Assembly: GCA_947495555.1 (NCBI GenBank)
Contig: CANLZI010000001.1
Coordinates: 906,861 to 970,860, forward strand
DNA from: an uncultured Erythrobacter sp.
Lineage (GTDB): Bacteria > Pseudomonadota > Alphaproteobacteria > Sphingomonadales > Sphingomonadaceae
Length of the DNA: 64,000 bases
Direction of reading: 5' to 3'
The notes below the pieces were generated by a model that searched no databases, had not been told where the DNA came from, and saw only the letters and a list, made by a program, of their open reading frames with translations. Position 1 is the stretch's first letter; each line of letters opens with the position of its first letter. Shown here in pieces: positions 17,762-27,949 of this stretch. A program made the position numbers and the translations under genes.

Positions 17762-18582
17762 TGCTGTTGTGTATCCATTGATTGCTGTTCGACTGCCACA
17801 TCAACCGTAAGCCTTTGCTCGGTCCCACCAAAACTGATCCCAGTCATCGGCGCAGCGTCGCGATAGTCCAATCCGGTTGCCACGCGCACATAGCGGGGAT
17901 CGGGGCTGATGCCATTAGAAATGTCAAACCCGACCCAGCCCAGTCCATCGACATGCGCTTCAGCCCAGGCATGAGTAGCCTCTTGATTGATCCGATCGTT
18001 CATCATCAGATAACCGCTGACATAACGCGCCGGTATATTCATAGCGCGCGCAGCACCAATAAAGATGTGCGCGTGATCCTGACAAACCCCATGGCCTGCC
18101 TCCACCGCCTCTTCCGCCGTGGTGAACACATTGGTGCGGCCCGTTTCGTAAGCAACTTCTTGCGCAATTTTTGATGACAGCGCGTGGAGGTAATCCAGCT
18201 TGGTCCCTTCAGGCGCCGGCAGGTCACGGATCAGCGCCTTTACCTTTGGTCCAGGCTTGGTCAGCTTGGTCTGAGACAGGAAGCTCCAAAGCGGCATATG
18301 TCCCGAATGGCGTCCAATCACACCGGCATTGTCTTCGGTGTCGATCATGCCCTTGCAAGTCACCACAAATTCGGTTGTGCCTGGCTCTATTGCGACCAGT
18401 GTGATGGTGTTGAAATGCTGGTCATCATAATCGATTTCGCGCGTCGCATTTTCAAATTCCATCTCCCAATCCAAGATCTTTTGACCCTGGGTTTCTTTGG
18501 GAGTGAGACGCAGCCGCTGCAGCGCATGAACCACTGGTTCTGCAAAGCTGTAACGCGTTGTATGACGGATCGACAGTCTCAT
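17758..18582 (-). CDS. Transglutaminase-like cysteine protease domain protein
   Basis: A 274-residue protein with an N-terminal bacterial transglutaminase-like domain (IRHTTRYSFAEPV) and a papain-fold core: Cys in GHGVCQDHAH, His in THAWAEAHV and Asp in VGFDISNG. This family is the standard partner of alpha-E and circularly permuted ATP-grasp proteins. Its likely activity is peptidase or amide transfer on small peptides made by the ligase. Overlaps with both neighbours are 4 bases (ATGA), implying coupled translation. Confidence 0.9.
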   Translation of the reverse strand: MRLSIRHTTRYSFAEPVVHALQRLRLTPKETQGQKILDWEMEFENATREIDYDDQHFNTITLVAIEPGTTEFVVTCKGMIDTEDNAGVIGRHSGHMPLWSFLSQTKLTKPGPKVKALIRDLPAPEGTKLDYLHALSSKIAQEVAYETGRTNVFTTAEEAVEAGHGVCQDHAHIFIGAARAMNIPARYVSGYLMMNDRINQEATHAWAEAHVDGLGWVGFDISNGISPDPRYVRVATGLDYRDAAPMTGISFGGTEQRLTVDVAVEQQSMDTQQQ

Positions 18583-19523
18583 GCCAGGAACCTGTAATCT
18601 TCGGCAATCGCTTGCCCGATGTCTGCATTGGCTGCTTCGAATTGAACCAAAAACTCGTGCAAGCCTTGTTCAAAAATCGCCTCGACCGTCATGTCTGAAA
18701 TGTTGATATCGGCCTCTCGCATCAATTGATTGCTGCCCGCATCGGTCCCGTGCAGGCGCGCCAGAGCGAACAGATGATCCCGCAGCGCCCCGTGGCAAAA
18801 AGCCAAGGATCGCGGAAACCGATCATCCAACACCAAAAATTCAACAATGCCGCGAGCATCCATCTGGCCTGCGTTTAGCCAGCTGTAGGCTCTATCTCCG
18901 CCAACTGAGCGCAGAACCGTATCCCATTGGCCATTGTCCAGACTAGACCCAACATAATTGAGTGATGGGAGCAGCAGGTAATACTTGATATCCAGCAATC
19001 GCGCTGTGCTGTCGGCGCGCTCTACAAAAGTCCCCGCCCGCGCGAAATGATAGCCTTCATTGCGAAGCATCGACCCTTCCAGAGCGCCATGGACTAAGGT
19101 GCCAGCCAAACGGATCGCCCGGACAACTTCGCCTACGGCTGATTGACTGACCGGCCGCGCGAGCAGCTTCTCAAGGCGCATCCAACTTTCATTGACGGCC
19201 TCCCAAACTTCTCCGCTGATCGCGTTCCGCGCCATTCGCGCGTTCTGACGAACAGCGCCAAACATCTCGCGGACATTGGCCGGATTGTCCTTGCCGCGCA
19301 GAATGAAGTTCCACGCATCTGCTCCAGCATAGCCATCATGATTGGCCTCATACAGTCGCCTTTGTCCGGTCACGGTAATGACCGAACGCCATTCTTCTTC
19401 TGCCGTCGCCAGATCGCGAGTAAGCGCCAGTCGGATCCCTGCATCCAGCAGTCGCGCAGTGTTCTCGGCCCGCTCAAGATAGCGGAACATCCAGAACAAT
19501 CCGTTGGCTGTGCGCCCTAACAT
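18579..19523 (-). CDS. Alpha-E domain protein (DUF403)
   Basis: A 314-residue, nearly all-helical protein beginning MLGRTANGLFWMFRYLERAENTARLL, the hallmark of alpha-E proteins (LFW..RYLERAE). Its function is unknown, but it always travels with circularly permuted ATP-grasp enzymes and is thought to be part of the same peptide-synthesis system. It starts 16 bases after the ATP-grasp stop and overlaps the transglutaminase gene by four bases. Confidence 0.9.
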   Translation of the reverse strand: MLGRTANGLFWMFRYLERAENTARLLDAGIRLALTRDLATAEEEWRSVITVTGQRRLYEANHDGYAGADAWNFILRGKDNPANVREMFGAVRQNARMARNAISGEVWEAVNESWMRLEKLLARPVSQSAVGEVVRAIRLAGTLVHGALEGSMLRNEGYHFARAGTFVERADSTARLLDIKYYLLLPSLNYVGSSLDNGQWDTVLRSVGGDRAYSWLNAGQMDARGIVEFLVLDDRFPRSLAFCHGALRDHLFALARLHGTDAGSNQLMREADINISDMTVEAIFEQGLHEFLVQFEAANADIGQAIAEDYRFLA

Positions 19524-19539
19524 GATGCCTGCCTTGCCA

Positions 19540-20967
19540 TCAGTCTTTCAGCACCCAAGTGTCTTTGGTCCCGCCGCCTTGGCTGGAATTGACCACCAGT
19601 GAACCCTGTTTCAAAGCCACCCGGGTCAAACCGCCAGGTGTGATGTCGACGCCATTGGGGGACACCAGAACAAATGGTCTCAGATCGACATGGCGCGGTG
19701 CAAGGCCCTTCTTGGTGAAGATCGGACAGGTCGACAAAGACAAGGTTGGCTGGGCAATATAATTTTGCGGATTGGCCGTCAGCTTCTTGCGGAAGTCAGC
19801 GATTTCTTTCTTCGAAGACGTTGGCCCAATCAACATGCCATAGCCGCCCGAGCCGTGCACTTCCTTCACCACCAGCTCAGCCAGATTGTCCAGCACATAG
19901 GCCAAACTATCCTCATCGGCGCAGCGCCATGTTTGGACATTGGGCAGCAAGGGTTTCTGACCGGTATAAAATTCAACGATCTCAGGCATGAAGCTGTAAA
20001 TCGCTTTATCGTCAGCGACGCCTGCTCCAGGAGCATTAGCGATCGTAATTCCGCCAGCGCGATAAACGTCCATGATGCCGGGCACGCCCAACATGCTGTC
20101 GGGATTGAAGGTCAGCGGATCGAGGTACTCATCATCGACCCGGCGATACAGCACATCAACCGGCTCAAATCCGCGGGTGGTGCGCATTTGCACACGCCCG
20201 CCAACCACGCGTAAATCGCTCGCCTCAACCAGCTCGGCCCCCATCTGATCGGCCAAAAAGGCATGCTCAAAATAGGCCGAATTGAAGATACCCGGCGTCA
20301 GAACGGCAACCTTGGGCTTTCCATTCGTTGCCGCAGGCGCGCAGGCCGCCAAACTGCGCGCAAGGCGGCGCGGATAGTTTGACACGCTTTCAACCGCGAC
20401 ACGCGAGAACAGTTCGGGGAACATGCTCATCATCGTCTCGCGATTTTCGAGCATGTAAGACACGCCGGAGGGCGTCCGCGCATTGTCCTCTAAAACAAAG
20501 AATTCATCCGGCCCGGTCCGCACCAGATCGATCCCTACAATATGCGTATAAATCCCGCCCGGAGGGGTAAAGCCAACCATTTGCTGCAACCACGCCGCAT
20601 TGTCCTGAAACAGGCGTGCCGGGATGCGGCCCGCCCGAATAATCTCTTGGCGATGGTACAGATCATAAAGCAGCGAATTGATCGCGCTGACGCGTTGTTC
20701 GATCCCCTTGGTCACCTTGCGCCATTCCGCAGCGGTGATGATGCGGGGGACCATATCGAAGGGGATCAGGCGCTCTTCGGCTTCATCCTCGCCATAGACG
20801 TTAAAGGTGATGCCCGTTCGCCGAAAGCTGTCGTCAGCCTCTGCGTCCTTGCGCTGCAACCATTTGGGGTCTTGCTCGTCATACCAACCGCAAAAATCGG
20901 CATAGCCCGGTCGCACACCGCCATCGGCAGCGAACATCTCGTCAAAATTGGCCGAAGAACGGTCCAT
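19540..20967 (-). CDS. Circularly permuted ATP-grasp protein (DUF404/407, carboxylate-amine ligase type)
   Basis: A 475-residue enzyme, first in the Anbu operon. Family features include GWYDEQDPKWLQRKD near the N-terminus, GVSYMLENRE, the RRVDDEYLDPL stretch and the ATP-binding ELVVKEVHGSGGYGMLIGP. The C-terminus has HVDLRPFVLV and the typical GGLTRVAL ending. Such enzymes are predicted to form peptide bonds using ATP. Neighbouring genes suggest it makes a small peptide or tag acted on by the transglutaminase and Anbu. The ATG is 62 bases from the preceding hydrolase gene. Confidence 0.9.
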   Translation of the reverse strand: MDRSSANFDEMFAADGGVRPGYADFCGWYDEQDPKWLQRKDAEADDSFRRTGITFNVYGEDEAEERLIPFDMVPRIITAAEWRKVTKGIEQRVSAINSLLYDLYHRQEIIRAGRIPARLFQDNAAWLQQMVGFTPPGGIYTHIVGIDLVRTGPDEFFVLEDNARTPSGVSYMLENRETMMSMFPELFSRVAVESVSNYPRRLARSLAACAPAATNGKPKVAVLTPGIFNSAYFEHAFLADQMGAELVEASDLRVVGGRVQMRTTRGFEPVDVLYRRVDDEYLDPLTFNPDSMLGVPGIMDVYRAGGITIANAPGAGVADDKAIYSFMPEIVEFYTGQKPLLPNVQTWRCADEDSLAYVLDNLAELVVKEVHGSGGYGMLIGPTSSKKEIADFRKKLTANPQNYIAQPTLSLSTCPIFTKKGLAPRHVDLRPFVLVSPNGVDITPGGLTRVALKQGSLVVNSSQGGGTKDTWVLKD

Positions 20968-21029
20968 TAGCCCCCAAAGGAATTGATTGTTGCGCGCAAG
21001 CGTAGGCGCGCCTGTAGAAATGAAAAGGA

Positions 21030-21752
21030 TTACTTGCGATCAAGTTCCCGCAGAACTGCATAAATCGCCTTTGGATCGTAAGAAAAGCCGATATGCGTGC
21101 AATCGACCTCGATATGTCGGTCGCGCAAGGCATCGGTCCCTTTGGCGCTGTGCGGCGGGATCACACCGTCAATCGCGCTCCACATGGCAATTGTTTCCAC
21201 CGGCGGCTTTGCGTCCAGATTTACCTCCACCGGCAGACTATCGATCGCGTGACCGGCCACCAATTGATAGGCGCGCCAGGCATTGTTGGCCCGCTTGTCC
21301 CCTGCAATGGGTGACCCCATGGTGATTGCGCGTTCAACCATTTCGGGTCGGCGATGGGCAAGTTCGCGGGCGAATATCCCGCCCAAGCTCCACCCCAGCA
21401 ACACCACTTTTTGCCCATAGCGTTCATGCACAGCGGCCAGCCTATTTTCCAAGGTGCTGAGGCGTTGAGGAGAGGCACCCAGATTGGCTCCCATGCCCCA
21501 TTTTTTTACGGTATGGCCCGCTGCCTCAATCTGCCGCGCGAGATAGCGCATCTGCAATGGACTGGCGATAAAACCAGGCAGCAACATCACCACCTTGGGT
21601 GTATCCGCTGGTGCAATCTCCAATTTGCGAAAAGGGCGACGCAGCGGCTCTGCCAGCAGATCCAATTCGCCCGCAAGCCTACGCAAAGACGGCTTTGGCT
21701 CGGACGCTGTGTAAGGCTGGAAGACAAGCTTCAGCCGGCGCATCACGCCCAT
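21030..21752 (-). CDS. Alpha/beta-hydrolase
   Basis: A 240-residue hydrolase. The nucleophile elbow is GWSLGG, an oxyanion segment is VVMLLPGFIASP, and a late His is CTHIGFSYD. It looks like a triacylglycerol-lipase or esterase-type fold (PGFIASPLQMRYLARQIEAAGH). No signal peptide is evident. It starts seven bases after the stop of a DUF3617 lipoprotein gene, so the two may be cotranscribed, and it precedes the Anbu operon on the same strand. Confidence 0.8.
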   Translation of the reverse strand: MGVMRRLKLVFQPYTASEPKPSLRRLAGELDLLAEPLRRPFRKLEIAPADTPKVVMLLPGFIASPLQMRYLARQIEAAGHTVKKWGMGANLGASPQRLSTLENRLAAVHERYGQKVVLLGWSLGGIFARELAHRRPEMVERAITMGSPIAGDKRANNAWRAYQLVAGHAIDSLPVEVNLDAKPPVETIAMWSAIDGVIPPHSAKGTDALRDRHIEVDCTHIGFSYDPKAIYAVLRELDRK

Positions 21753-21759
21753 ATTACTA

Positions 21760-22299
21760 TCATCCCGCGCAATCGCCGGTGCGTTCGTGGATCGCTTTTA
21801 GCCGAATGGTGGAATCGCCCATGCCGGTCATATTACCCTCCATGGTCATTTCCATTTCCGAACGGGTCGCACTGCCCGTTCCGGCAATTGTCATGGTCAT
21901 TGTTCCCTGACCGGGCACATCGCAGACCATCTTGCCATCAAGCTTACCGCCATCAAATTCATAGCGTTCAAATGAACAATCATCATTTTCCTGCGATTGC
22001 TTGGCCATCTCTTCAAAGCCATTGTCCGCGTCTTCCTGCGTCATGCAATAAGAATGCGCGCGCTGGCCCATCATGTCTTTCATCATCGTGACGGCGGATT
22101 CCGGCGCACCGGGAATATCCATCTCGAGCACTTCCATAGATACAGAATATTGCCCCGGTTCTGGCTTGATCGCATTTTCCTGAGTGATGGCGGCAACCTT
22201 GCCCATGCTGATGGAATCGCCCTCACCAGCCTCGTCGCTGCTGCCACATGCGGCCAGCATCAGTGATGCCAGTGGAGCGAGAAAAATAATCTTGCGCAT
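21760..22299 (-). CDS. DUF3617-type lipoprotein
   Basis: A 179-residue protein when started at the ATG (22297-22299) giving MRKIIFLAPLASLMLAAC. This is a clean lipoprotein signal with AAGAGG upstream; the longer frame to 22362 adds an unlikely N-terminus. The body has EPGQYSVSMEVLEMDIPGAP, SYCMTQEDAD and a Cys pair (CSFERYEF, MVCDVPGQGTM), the DUF3617 pattern. The C-terminal part is notably Met/Thr-rich. Function unknown; periplasmic face expected. Confidence 0.8.
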   Translation of the reverse strand: MRKIIFLAPLASLMLAACGSSDEAGEGDSISMGKVAAITQENAIKPEPGQYSVSMEVLEMDIPGAPESAVTMMKDMMGQRAHSYCMTQEDADNGFEEMAKQSQENDDCSFERYEFDGGKLDGKMVCDVPGQGTMTMTIAGTGSATRSEMEMTMEGNMTGMGDSTIRLKAIHERTGDCAG

Positions 22300-22388
22300 A
22301 TCAAAACCTCTTTTCAACCCAGCCATCAGACTAACACCAAGCCACCGCGCTGCCAATTGCAACCCCGTTTGGTGAAACTACACGGCCC

Positions 22389-22895
22389 CTAGCAATCACC
22401 CAGCCGCTTGCCGTCCTGCACCGCAACCGCCCTGACATAGCGACTGCCATTTCCGCCGGGTATTTCGGCGCTGCCCTCAAGGATAACCTCCATTTGATAG
22501 GAAGCCTCCGATTGCGAGACGGAAAAGCCGATGATCGGCTCGAAATCCACCTGCATGGCAGATGCCTGGCATCGTCCGCGTCCCGAAACAAACGTGTCGG
22601 TCACATCATATTGATCGAAGGTGCAACTGCCCGGAATGCGCGAAATAATGTCATTTTCCTGCCAATCCTTGTCGATAAACATCGGCTCGCCGCATTGCTT
22701 TTCTGTGCCAGCAAGATCGCGCACCTGCTGCGGCATGCTGCTGACCGGGATTGGCCTGCCATCGACGGTCAGACTCTTGATCTTTGTGGTCATTTCCCAC
22801 TCGCCATAGAGCGGAACATTATCGGGATTGTCGCCCGCGCATGCCGTCAGGGCGATCACCGAGGTCATCAACAATCCCATTTGAATCTGTCGCAA
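22389..22895 (-). CDS. Second DUF3617-type lipoprotein
   Basis: A 168-residue protein with signal and lipobox (ALTAC). The layout resembles the downstream neighbour: GEWEMTTKIKSLTVDG, EKQCGEPM, CTFDQYDVTD and RCQAS, the DUF3617 Cys pattern. The two genes probably arose by an old duplication but are now very different in sequence. The gap between them is about 90 bases. Function unknown. Confidence 0.75.
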   Translation of the reverse strand: MRQIQMGLLMTSVIALTACAGDNPDNVPLYGEWEMTTKIKSLTVDGRPIPVSSMPQQVRDLAGTEKQCGEPMFIDKDWQENDIISRIPGSCTFDQYDVTDTFVSGRGRCQASAMQVDFEPIIGFSVSQSEASYQMEVILEGSAEIPGGNGSRYVRAVAVQDGKRLGDC

Positions 22896-23030
22896 AATCC
22901 ATCTCCCCTATTGTCAGCCAAAACTTGTCCGGCTCGATCATAGGCCCATCACGACCGCTTTATCCAGACAGCAATTTTACAGCTATCATGGCCATTGCGA
23001 TCTGAGTATTTGTGCCCCATATGTTCGCCT

Positions 23031-25217
23031 ATGGCTGAATTGGTAATTAGACGCGGATTGCAAGAACCCGATACCTCGGGCGAGTTTACTCCGCACCGTC
23101 CCGCTCGGCCGGAAAAATCCATGCCGGGCAAGCGTTTCGAGCTGGTTTCGGAGTACGAGCCTGCGGGCGATCAGCCCACCGCCATTGCCGAACTGGTGGG
23201 CAGTGCACGGCAGGATGAGCAAACGCAGGTGCTGTTGGGGGTGACCGGATCGGGCAAGACCTTCACCATGGCCAAGATGATCGAGGAGTTGCAGCGCCCC
23301 GCATTGGTGCTCGCGCCCAACAAGATCCTGGCCGCGCAGCTTTACGGCGAGTTCAAAAGCTTCTTTCCCAACAATGCGGTCGAGTATTTCGTCAGCTATT
23401 ACGACTATTACCAGCCCGAGGCCTATGTCCCGCGTTCGGACACCTATATCGAGAAGGAATCGAGCGTAAACGAGGCGATTGACCGGATGCGTCACTCGGC
23501 CACACGGTCACTGCTGGAACGCGATGATGTGATCATCGTCGCATCGGTTTCGTGCCTTTACGGTATTGGTTCGGTAGAAACCTATTCCGCGATGATCTTC
23601 GACATCAAAAAGGATGCGGTGATCGATCAGCGTGAGTTGATCCGCAAGCTGGTGGCGCTGCAATATAAGCGCAATGACACCGCCTTTGCGCGGGGATGTT
23701 TCCGGGTGCGCGGGGACAATCTGGAAATCTTCCCCAGCCACTATGAAGACATGGCGTGGCGGATCAGCTTCTTCGGTGACGAGATCGAGGAAATCGCAGA
23801 ATTTGACCCGCTGACGGGCAAGAAGGGCGCATCGCTAGATACCGTGCGCGTCTATGCCAATTCGCACTATGTCACGCCCGGCCCTACGATGAAGCAGGCC
23901 ACCCAAGCGATTAAATTTGAACTGACCGAACGGCTCAAAGAACTGCACGAAGAAGGGCAGTTACTGGAAGCCCAGCGGTTGGAACAGCGGACCAATTTCG
24001 ACCTTGAAATGATCGCGGCAACCGGCAGCTGTGCAGGCATCGAGAATTACTCGCGCTTTTTAACCGGACGCTTGCCCGGTGAACCGCCGCCAACCCTGTT
24101 TGAATATCTGCCCGAAAATGCTTTGCTGTTCGTGGATGAGAGCCACCAGACGGTGCCGCAAATCGGTGCGATGGCGCGCGGGGATCACCGGCGCAAAATC
24201 ACCCTTGCGGAATATGGATTCCGTTTGCCCAGCTGTATCGACAACCGGCCGTTGCGCTTCAACGAATGGGACGCCATGCGCCCGCAAACCATTGCTGTAT
24301 CGGCCACGCCGGGCAATTGGGAAATGGAGCAAACCGGCGGCGTTTTTGCCGAACAGGTTATCCGTCCCACGGGATTGATCGATCCACCGGTCAACATTCG
24401 TCCGGTCGAAGATCAGGTGCAGGATTGTATTGAGGAATGCCGCAAGACAGCGGCCAATGGTTATCGCACGCTGGTCACCACTTTGACCAAGCGGATGGCC
24501 GAGGATTTGACCGAGTTTATGCATGAGGCCGGGCTGAGGGTCCGCTATATGCACTCCGACGTTGAAACGCTGGAGCGGATTGAGCTGATCCGTGACCTGC
24601 GACTTGGCGTGTATGATGTGTTGGTCGGCATCAATCTGCTGCGCGAAGGGCTCGACATTCCTGAATGCGGGCTGGTTTGTATTCTGGATGCGGACAAGGA
24701 AGGCTTCCTGCGTTCAGAAACGTCGCTGGTTCAAACTATTGGCCGTGCGGCACGCAATGTGGATGGCAAGGTCATCCTCTACGCTGACCGGATCACCGGC
24801 AGCATGGAACGCGCTATGGCCGAAACCGATCGCCGCCGCGAGAAACAGCGCGCCTATAATGACAAGCACGGCATTACCCCGCAGACTATCAAGCGCGACA
24901 TCGCCGATATCGTTGCCCATACCGCCAGCAAAGACAGCGTTACCATCGGCACCGGAGATGACGAGGTCAACAATCTGGTTGGCCACAACCTGCGCGCCTA
25001 TATCGAGGATCTGGAAAAACGCATGCGCGCTGCCGCTGCTGACCTTGAGTTCGAGGAAGCTGGCCGTTTGCGCGATGAAATCCGCAAATTGGAGGCGGAT
25101 GAATTGGGTCTGCCCGATGGTCAACAAAAGGCACCGCGCGTGGGCCGTTCTAACGAAGGCAAACCCGGCACGCGCAAAACGCGCTACGGTAAAACCCAGC
25201 GGAAGTTTGGCCGATGA
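23031..25217 (+). CDS. uvrB: Excinuclease ABC subunit UvrB
   Basis: A 728-residue nucleotide-excision-repair helicase. Walker A GVTGSGKT is at residues 70-77; the beta-hairpin region [21 protein letters not shown], the helicase motif VDESHQ, motif V/VI ([21 protein letters not shown]) and the C-terminal UVR motif ([17 protein letters not shown]) are all present. The start at [10 protein letters not shown] is preferred to the ATG at 22995 because the 12 extra residues are Cys/Pro-rich and atypical. The stop overlaps the next lipoprotein gene by four bases. Confidence 0.96.
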   Translation: MAELVIRRGLQEPDTSGEFTPHRPARPEKSMPGKRFELVSEYEPAGDQPTAIAELVGSARQDEQTQVLLGVTGSGKTFTMAKMIEELQRPALVLAPNKILAAQLYGEFKSFFPNNAVEYFVSYYDYYQPEAYVPRSDTYIEKESSVNEAIDRMRHSATRSLLERDDVIIVASVSCLYGIGSVETYSAMIFDIKKDAVIDQRELIRKLVALQYKRNDTAFARGCFRVRGDNLEIFPSHYEDMAWRISFFGDEIEEIAEFDPLTGKKGASLDTVRVYANSHYVTPGPTMKQATQAIKFELTERLKELHEEGQLLEAQRLEQRTNFDLEMIAATGSCAGIENYSRFLTGRLPGEPPPTLFEYLPENALLFVDESHQTVPQIGAMARGDHRRKITLAEYGFRLPSCIDNRPLRFNEWDAMRPQTIAVSATPGNWEMEQTGGVFAEQVIRPTGLIDPPVNIRPVEDQVQDCIEECRKTAANGYRTLVTTLTKRMAEDLTEFMHEAGLRVRYMHSDVETLERIELIRDLRLGVYDVLVGINLLREGLDIPECGLVCILDADKEGFLRSETSLVQTIGRAARNVDGKVILYADRITGSMERAMAETDRRREKQRAYNDKHGITPQTIKRDIADIVAHTASKDSVTIGTGDDEVNNLVGHNLRAYIEDLEKRMRAAAADLEFEEAGRLRDEIRKLEADELGLPDGQQKAPRVGRSNEGKPGTRKTRYGKTQRKFGR

Positions 25218-25804
25218 GGATTCCAGTGCTGATCTTGATGCCATTGGCTGTCACGCTTGGACTTTCATCATGCAAGCCTCCCCCAACCGACGAGGTCATG
25301 GACCGCTCACTGCCCGAGGAAGTGCCCACTGGTCCGTCCGAACCGATCGACTCGCCAGACAGCGAAGGGGCCATCTGGTCGCCCAGCATGATCGAAAATC
25401 GCCTCATCTATGGACAGCCGGGACAGGCGCCAATGCTGGCCCTATCGTGTGAGCAGAGCGGCGACGAACCCACCATGCAGATCACACGCTATGCTCAGGC
25501 GGATGAAGGCGCAGGCGCGTTTCTGGCGCTGGTTGGCAATGGCCATATTGCGCGTATTCCGGTGGATGCGGTGGAGCATCGCAGTGGTTTTGTCTGGCAG
25601 GGCAGCATTGCCGCATCGCAGCCCAATGTCGAAGTCCTGACCGGACCGCGACAGATCACTGCGACTTTGCCGGGGGCAGGTATGATCACCCTCAATCCCA
25701 GCACATTGCCCGGTGTATTGATTGAAAATTGTCGCAGCTCGGCTGATGCGGAAACGCTTAATTCAAGCCAACAAGATCAAGCCGCTTTGCAGCCATCCGT
25801 CTGA
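25214..25804 (+). CDS. Hypothetical lipoprotein coupled to uvrB
   Basis: A 196-residue protein with a lipoprotein signal ending in LGLSSC (Cys20) and then an acidic Pro-rich stretch. The remainder is a compact domain with [31 protein letters not shown] and [16 protein letters not shown]. No known family recognised; it might be a small periplasmic beta domain. Its start lies inside the uvrB stop (ATGA), so it is translated with the repair gene although it is predicted to be exported. Confidence 0.75.
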   Translation: MRIPVLILMPLAVTLGLSSCKPPPTDEVMDRSLPEEVPTGPSEPIDSPDSEGAIWSPSMIENRLIYGQPGQAPMLALSCEQSGDEPTMQITRYAQADEGAGAFLALVGNGHIARIPVDAVEHRSGFVWQGSIAASQPNVEVLTGPRQITATLPGAGMITLNPSTLPGVLIENCRSSADAETLNSSQQDQAALQPSV

Positions 25805-25808
25805 CGGA

Positions 25809-27884
25809 TTACCTTGTCCGCTGGGCGCGCTCCACCAGCATGTCAGCGGTCAAGACTTGGGGCAAAGTCTCGGCATCTGCGTTGGGCTCATACCATAGAT
25901 ACAGCGGCACTCCGGCAACGCCTTGCTCCGTCAGGAACTGGCTGATCTGGGCATCACGCTGGGTCCAATCACCCACCATCGCCACAACGCCAGCTTCTTC
26001 AAATGCTGCGCGGGTCACTTCGCGTTCAATGGCAACGCCTTCATTGACCTTACAGGTGACGCACCAATCCGCCGTGAACCACACAAACACAGGGTTTCCG
26101 CTTGCACGCGCTTTGGCCAAGGCCTTCGGACTGAACACCTCGGGTTCCAACAATGATTGTGCCGCGCTGCTTTCCTGCGGCTGATAGCTGGATGGCAATG
26201 CGAAGGCACCAAAGAGCAGGAACGGAGCCGCGATCAAGCCAAAGGCTGGCCAGGCCAATTTGCCCGCGCGTTGCAACCGGCCCACCACCGCCAGGGCGAG
26301 CACAATTCCGAAGGTCACCACCAGCGCGAACAGCGCAAAGCCCTCCCCGCCCAATTGCTTGGTCAGCCAGATCAGTGCCAATGCAGTCAGCCCCATAGGA
26401 ATGGCCATGATCTTGCGGAAACGATCCATCCAAGCGCCTGGCTTGGGAAGCATGGCCCGCAGTGCTGGCACGAAACCGATTAGCAGAAACGGTAACGCCA
26501 GCCCCAACCCCAAGGCAGCGAACAACAGCAAGGCCTGCACAGGTGGCAGCAGCAGCGCTGCCCCCAGGGCCACCGCCATGAACGGCCCCGTGCAAGGTGT
26601 AGCCACAAAGGCGGCCAGCAATCCGGTGGCAAATGCGCTGGCGGGTTCCCCTTTGCGCGTGATGGACAATGAAGGCAGCTCGAACAGGCCCGCCAGATTG
26701 ACCGTGATTACGACCGCGAGCAGCAGCAAAGTGACAACCACATTGGGCTCTTGCAGCTGGAAGGCCCAGCCCACATTCTCGCCCGCAGCGCGCAATATCA
26801 ACAGCACTGCGCCCAGCCCCACACAGGCCAGCACCACCCCGCCCGTATATGCCAAACCCTCGCGTCGCGCTTGTGATTGGCTCTCACCCGCGCGTGCCAG
26901 ACTGATCGCTTTCAGGCTGAGGATAGGGAACACGCATGGCATGATGTTGAGCAACAATCCGCCCGCCAACGCGCCCAGCAACAACAAGTGCAACGGAGGA
27001 ATATCTGGCTTCTCCATCAAAACCGATTTGACCGGTAGCACCGGCACCGCACCCGGATCGGCCTCAAAGCGAACACCAATCCCGTCGCCAAATGCGAAAA
27101 TGCCGCTCAGTGTGCTTGGTTTGTCGGTGCCGAATTGATCGCGCGGGATATCAACGATCAATGTGTCCCCCTCGCGCGAGAAGGTCTGCACAGCGGAATA
27201 TTCCACCAGCCGCTCGTTCGCGACAAACACATGCGGAGCAGGCAAATCAACCGATGCCGGCAATGGGATCATGATCCGGACACGGTCAGCGGCCACCTCA
27301 AAGCTACCGCGCGCATCCAGCAATGGCGCGATCTCTGCCTGCCACCGCGCAAATTGAGGGTCGCCCTCGGCATCAGGATCACTCGACAGGAACATCGACA
27401 GCGTTCCGCCCTCGGGTACGCAAATCTTATCGGTACAGGCGAGCCATTGCCCCTCGACCGAGATCGGGATCGACCCGCTCGGCATAAAATCGTCGGGAAT
27501 TTTGATCGGAACCAACACCGCATATTCGCCTTCGAATATGTGGTTCATCAAATCGGCTATCATCAGCCTCTTGGGCACGGGATAGAGCGGCTCACCCACT
27601 TCCCAACCGGGCGGCAAATCCCACTCCAGCTGCATTCCCAAACCTGCATCGCCCGGATTCTTCCAATAGCCATGCCATTCCGGCGCCACCGGATCGAACA
27701 CGATCGCCAGCGTAACGGTCTCGCCCGCGCGCGCGGGTCCATTGGACACCAATCGCGCTTCAAGATTATTGGACGGGTTGAGCCCGGATTGTGCACGCGC
27801 CGCATCCGTGGCCAGATATGGCGCACACAACGCGGCAGCAGCCAGCAAAAGAATGGCCACAAAAGCGCGAATGGGGGGGGACAT
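25809..27884 (-). CDS. DsbD/ScsB-type thiol:disulfide interchange protein
   Basis: A 691-residue membrane protein with three parts. First comes a signal peptide and a periplasmic DsbD-alpha-like domain with the Cys pair in LACTDKICVPEGG. About eight helices follow with Cys in MPCVFPI and TPCTGPF. Last is a C-terminal thioredoxin domain with the active site WCVTC (Cys608/Cys611). It passes electrons from cytoplasmic thioredoxin to periplasmic partners. The ATG at 27882-27884 with GAGG five bases upstream is preferred to a GTG five codons earlier. It diverges from the UbiH-type gene with 65 bases between. Confidence 0.92.
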   Translation of the reverse strand: MSPPIRAFVAILLLAAAALCAPYLATDAARAQSGLNPSNNLEARLVSNGPARAGETVTLAIVFDPVAPEWHGYWKNPGDAGLGMQLEWDLPPGWEVGEPLYPVPKRLMIADLMNHIFEGEYAVLVPIKIPDDFMPSGSIPISVEGQWLACTDKICVPEGGTLSMFLSSDPDAEGDPQFARWQAEIAPLLDARGSFEVAADRVRIMIPLPASVDLPAPHVFVANERLVEYSAVQTFSREGDTLIVDIPRDQFGTDKPSTLSGIFAFGDGIGVRFEADPGAVPVLPVKSVLMEKPDIPPLHLLLLGALAGGLLLNIMPCVFPILSLKAISLARAGESQSQARREGLAYTGGVVLACVGLGAVLLILRAAGENVGWAFQLQEPNVVVTLLLLAVVITVNLAGLFELPSLSITRKGEPASAFATGLLAAFVATPCTGPFMAVALGAALLLPPVQALLLFAALGLGLALPFLLIGFVPALRAMLPKPGAWMDRFRKIMAIPMGLTALALIWLTKQLGGEGFALFALVVTFGIVLALAVVGRLQRAGKLAWPAFGLIAAPFLLFGAFALPSSYQPQESSAAQSLLEPEVFSPKALAKARASGNPVFVWFTADWCVTCKVNEGVAIEREVTRAAFEEAGVVAMVGDWTQRDAQISQFLTEQGVAGVPLYLWYEPNADAETLPQVLTADMLVERAQRTR

Positions 27885-27949
27885 CCTTGCCTCGATCACA
27901 TATCACCATCTAGGGCGGCGGATAAACATACGCAACAAGGCTTTGACGA

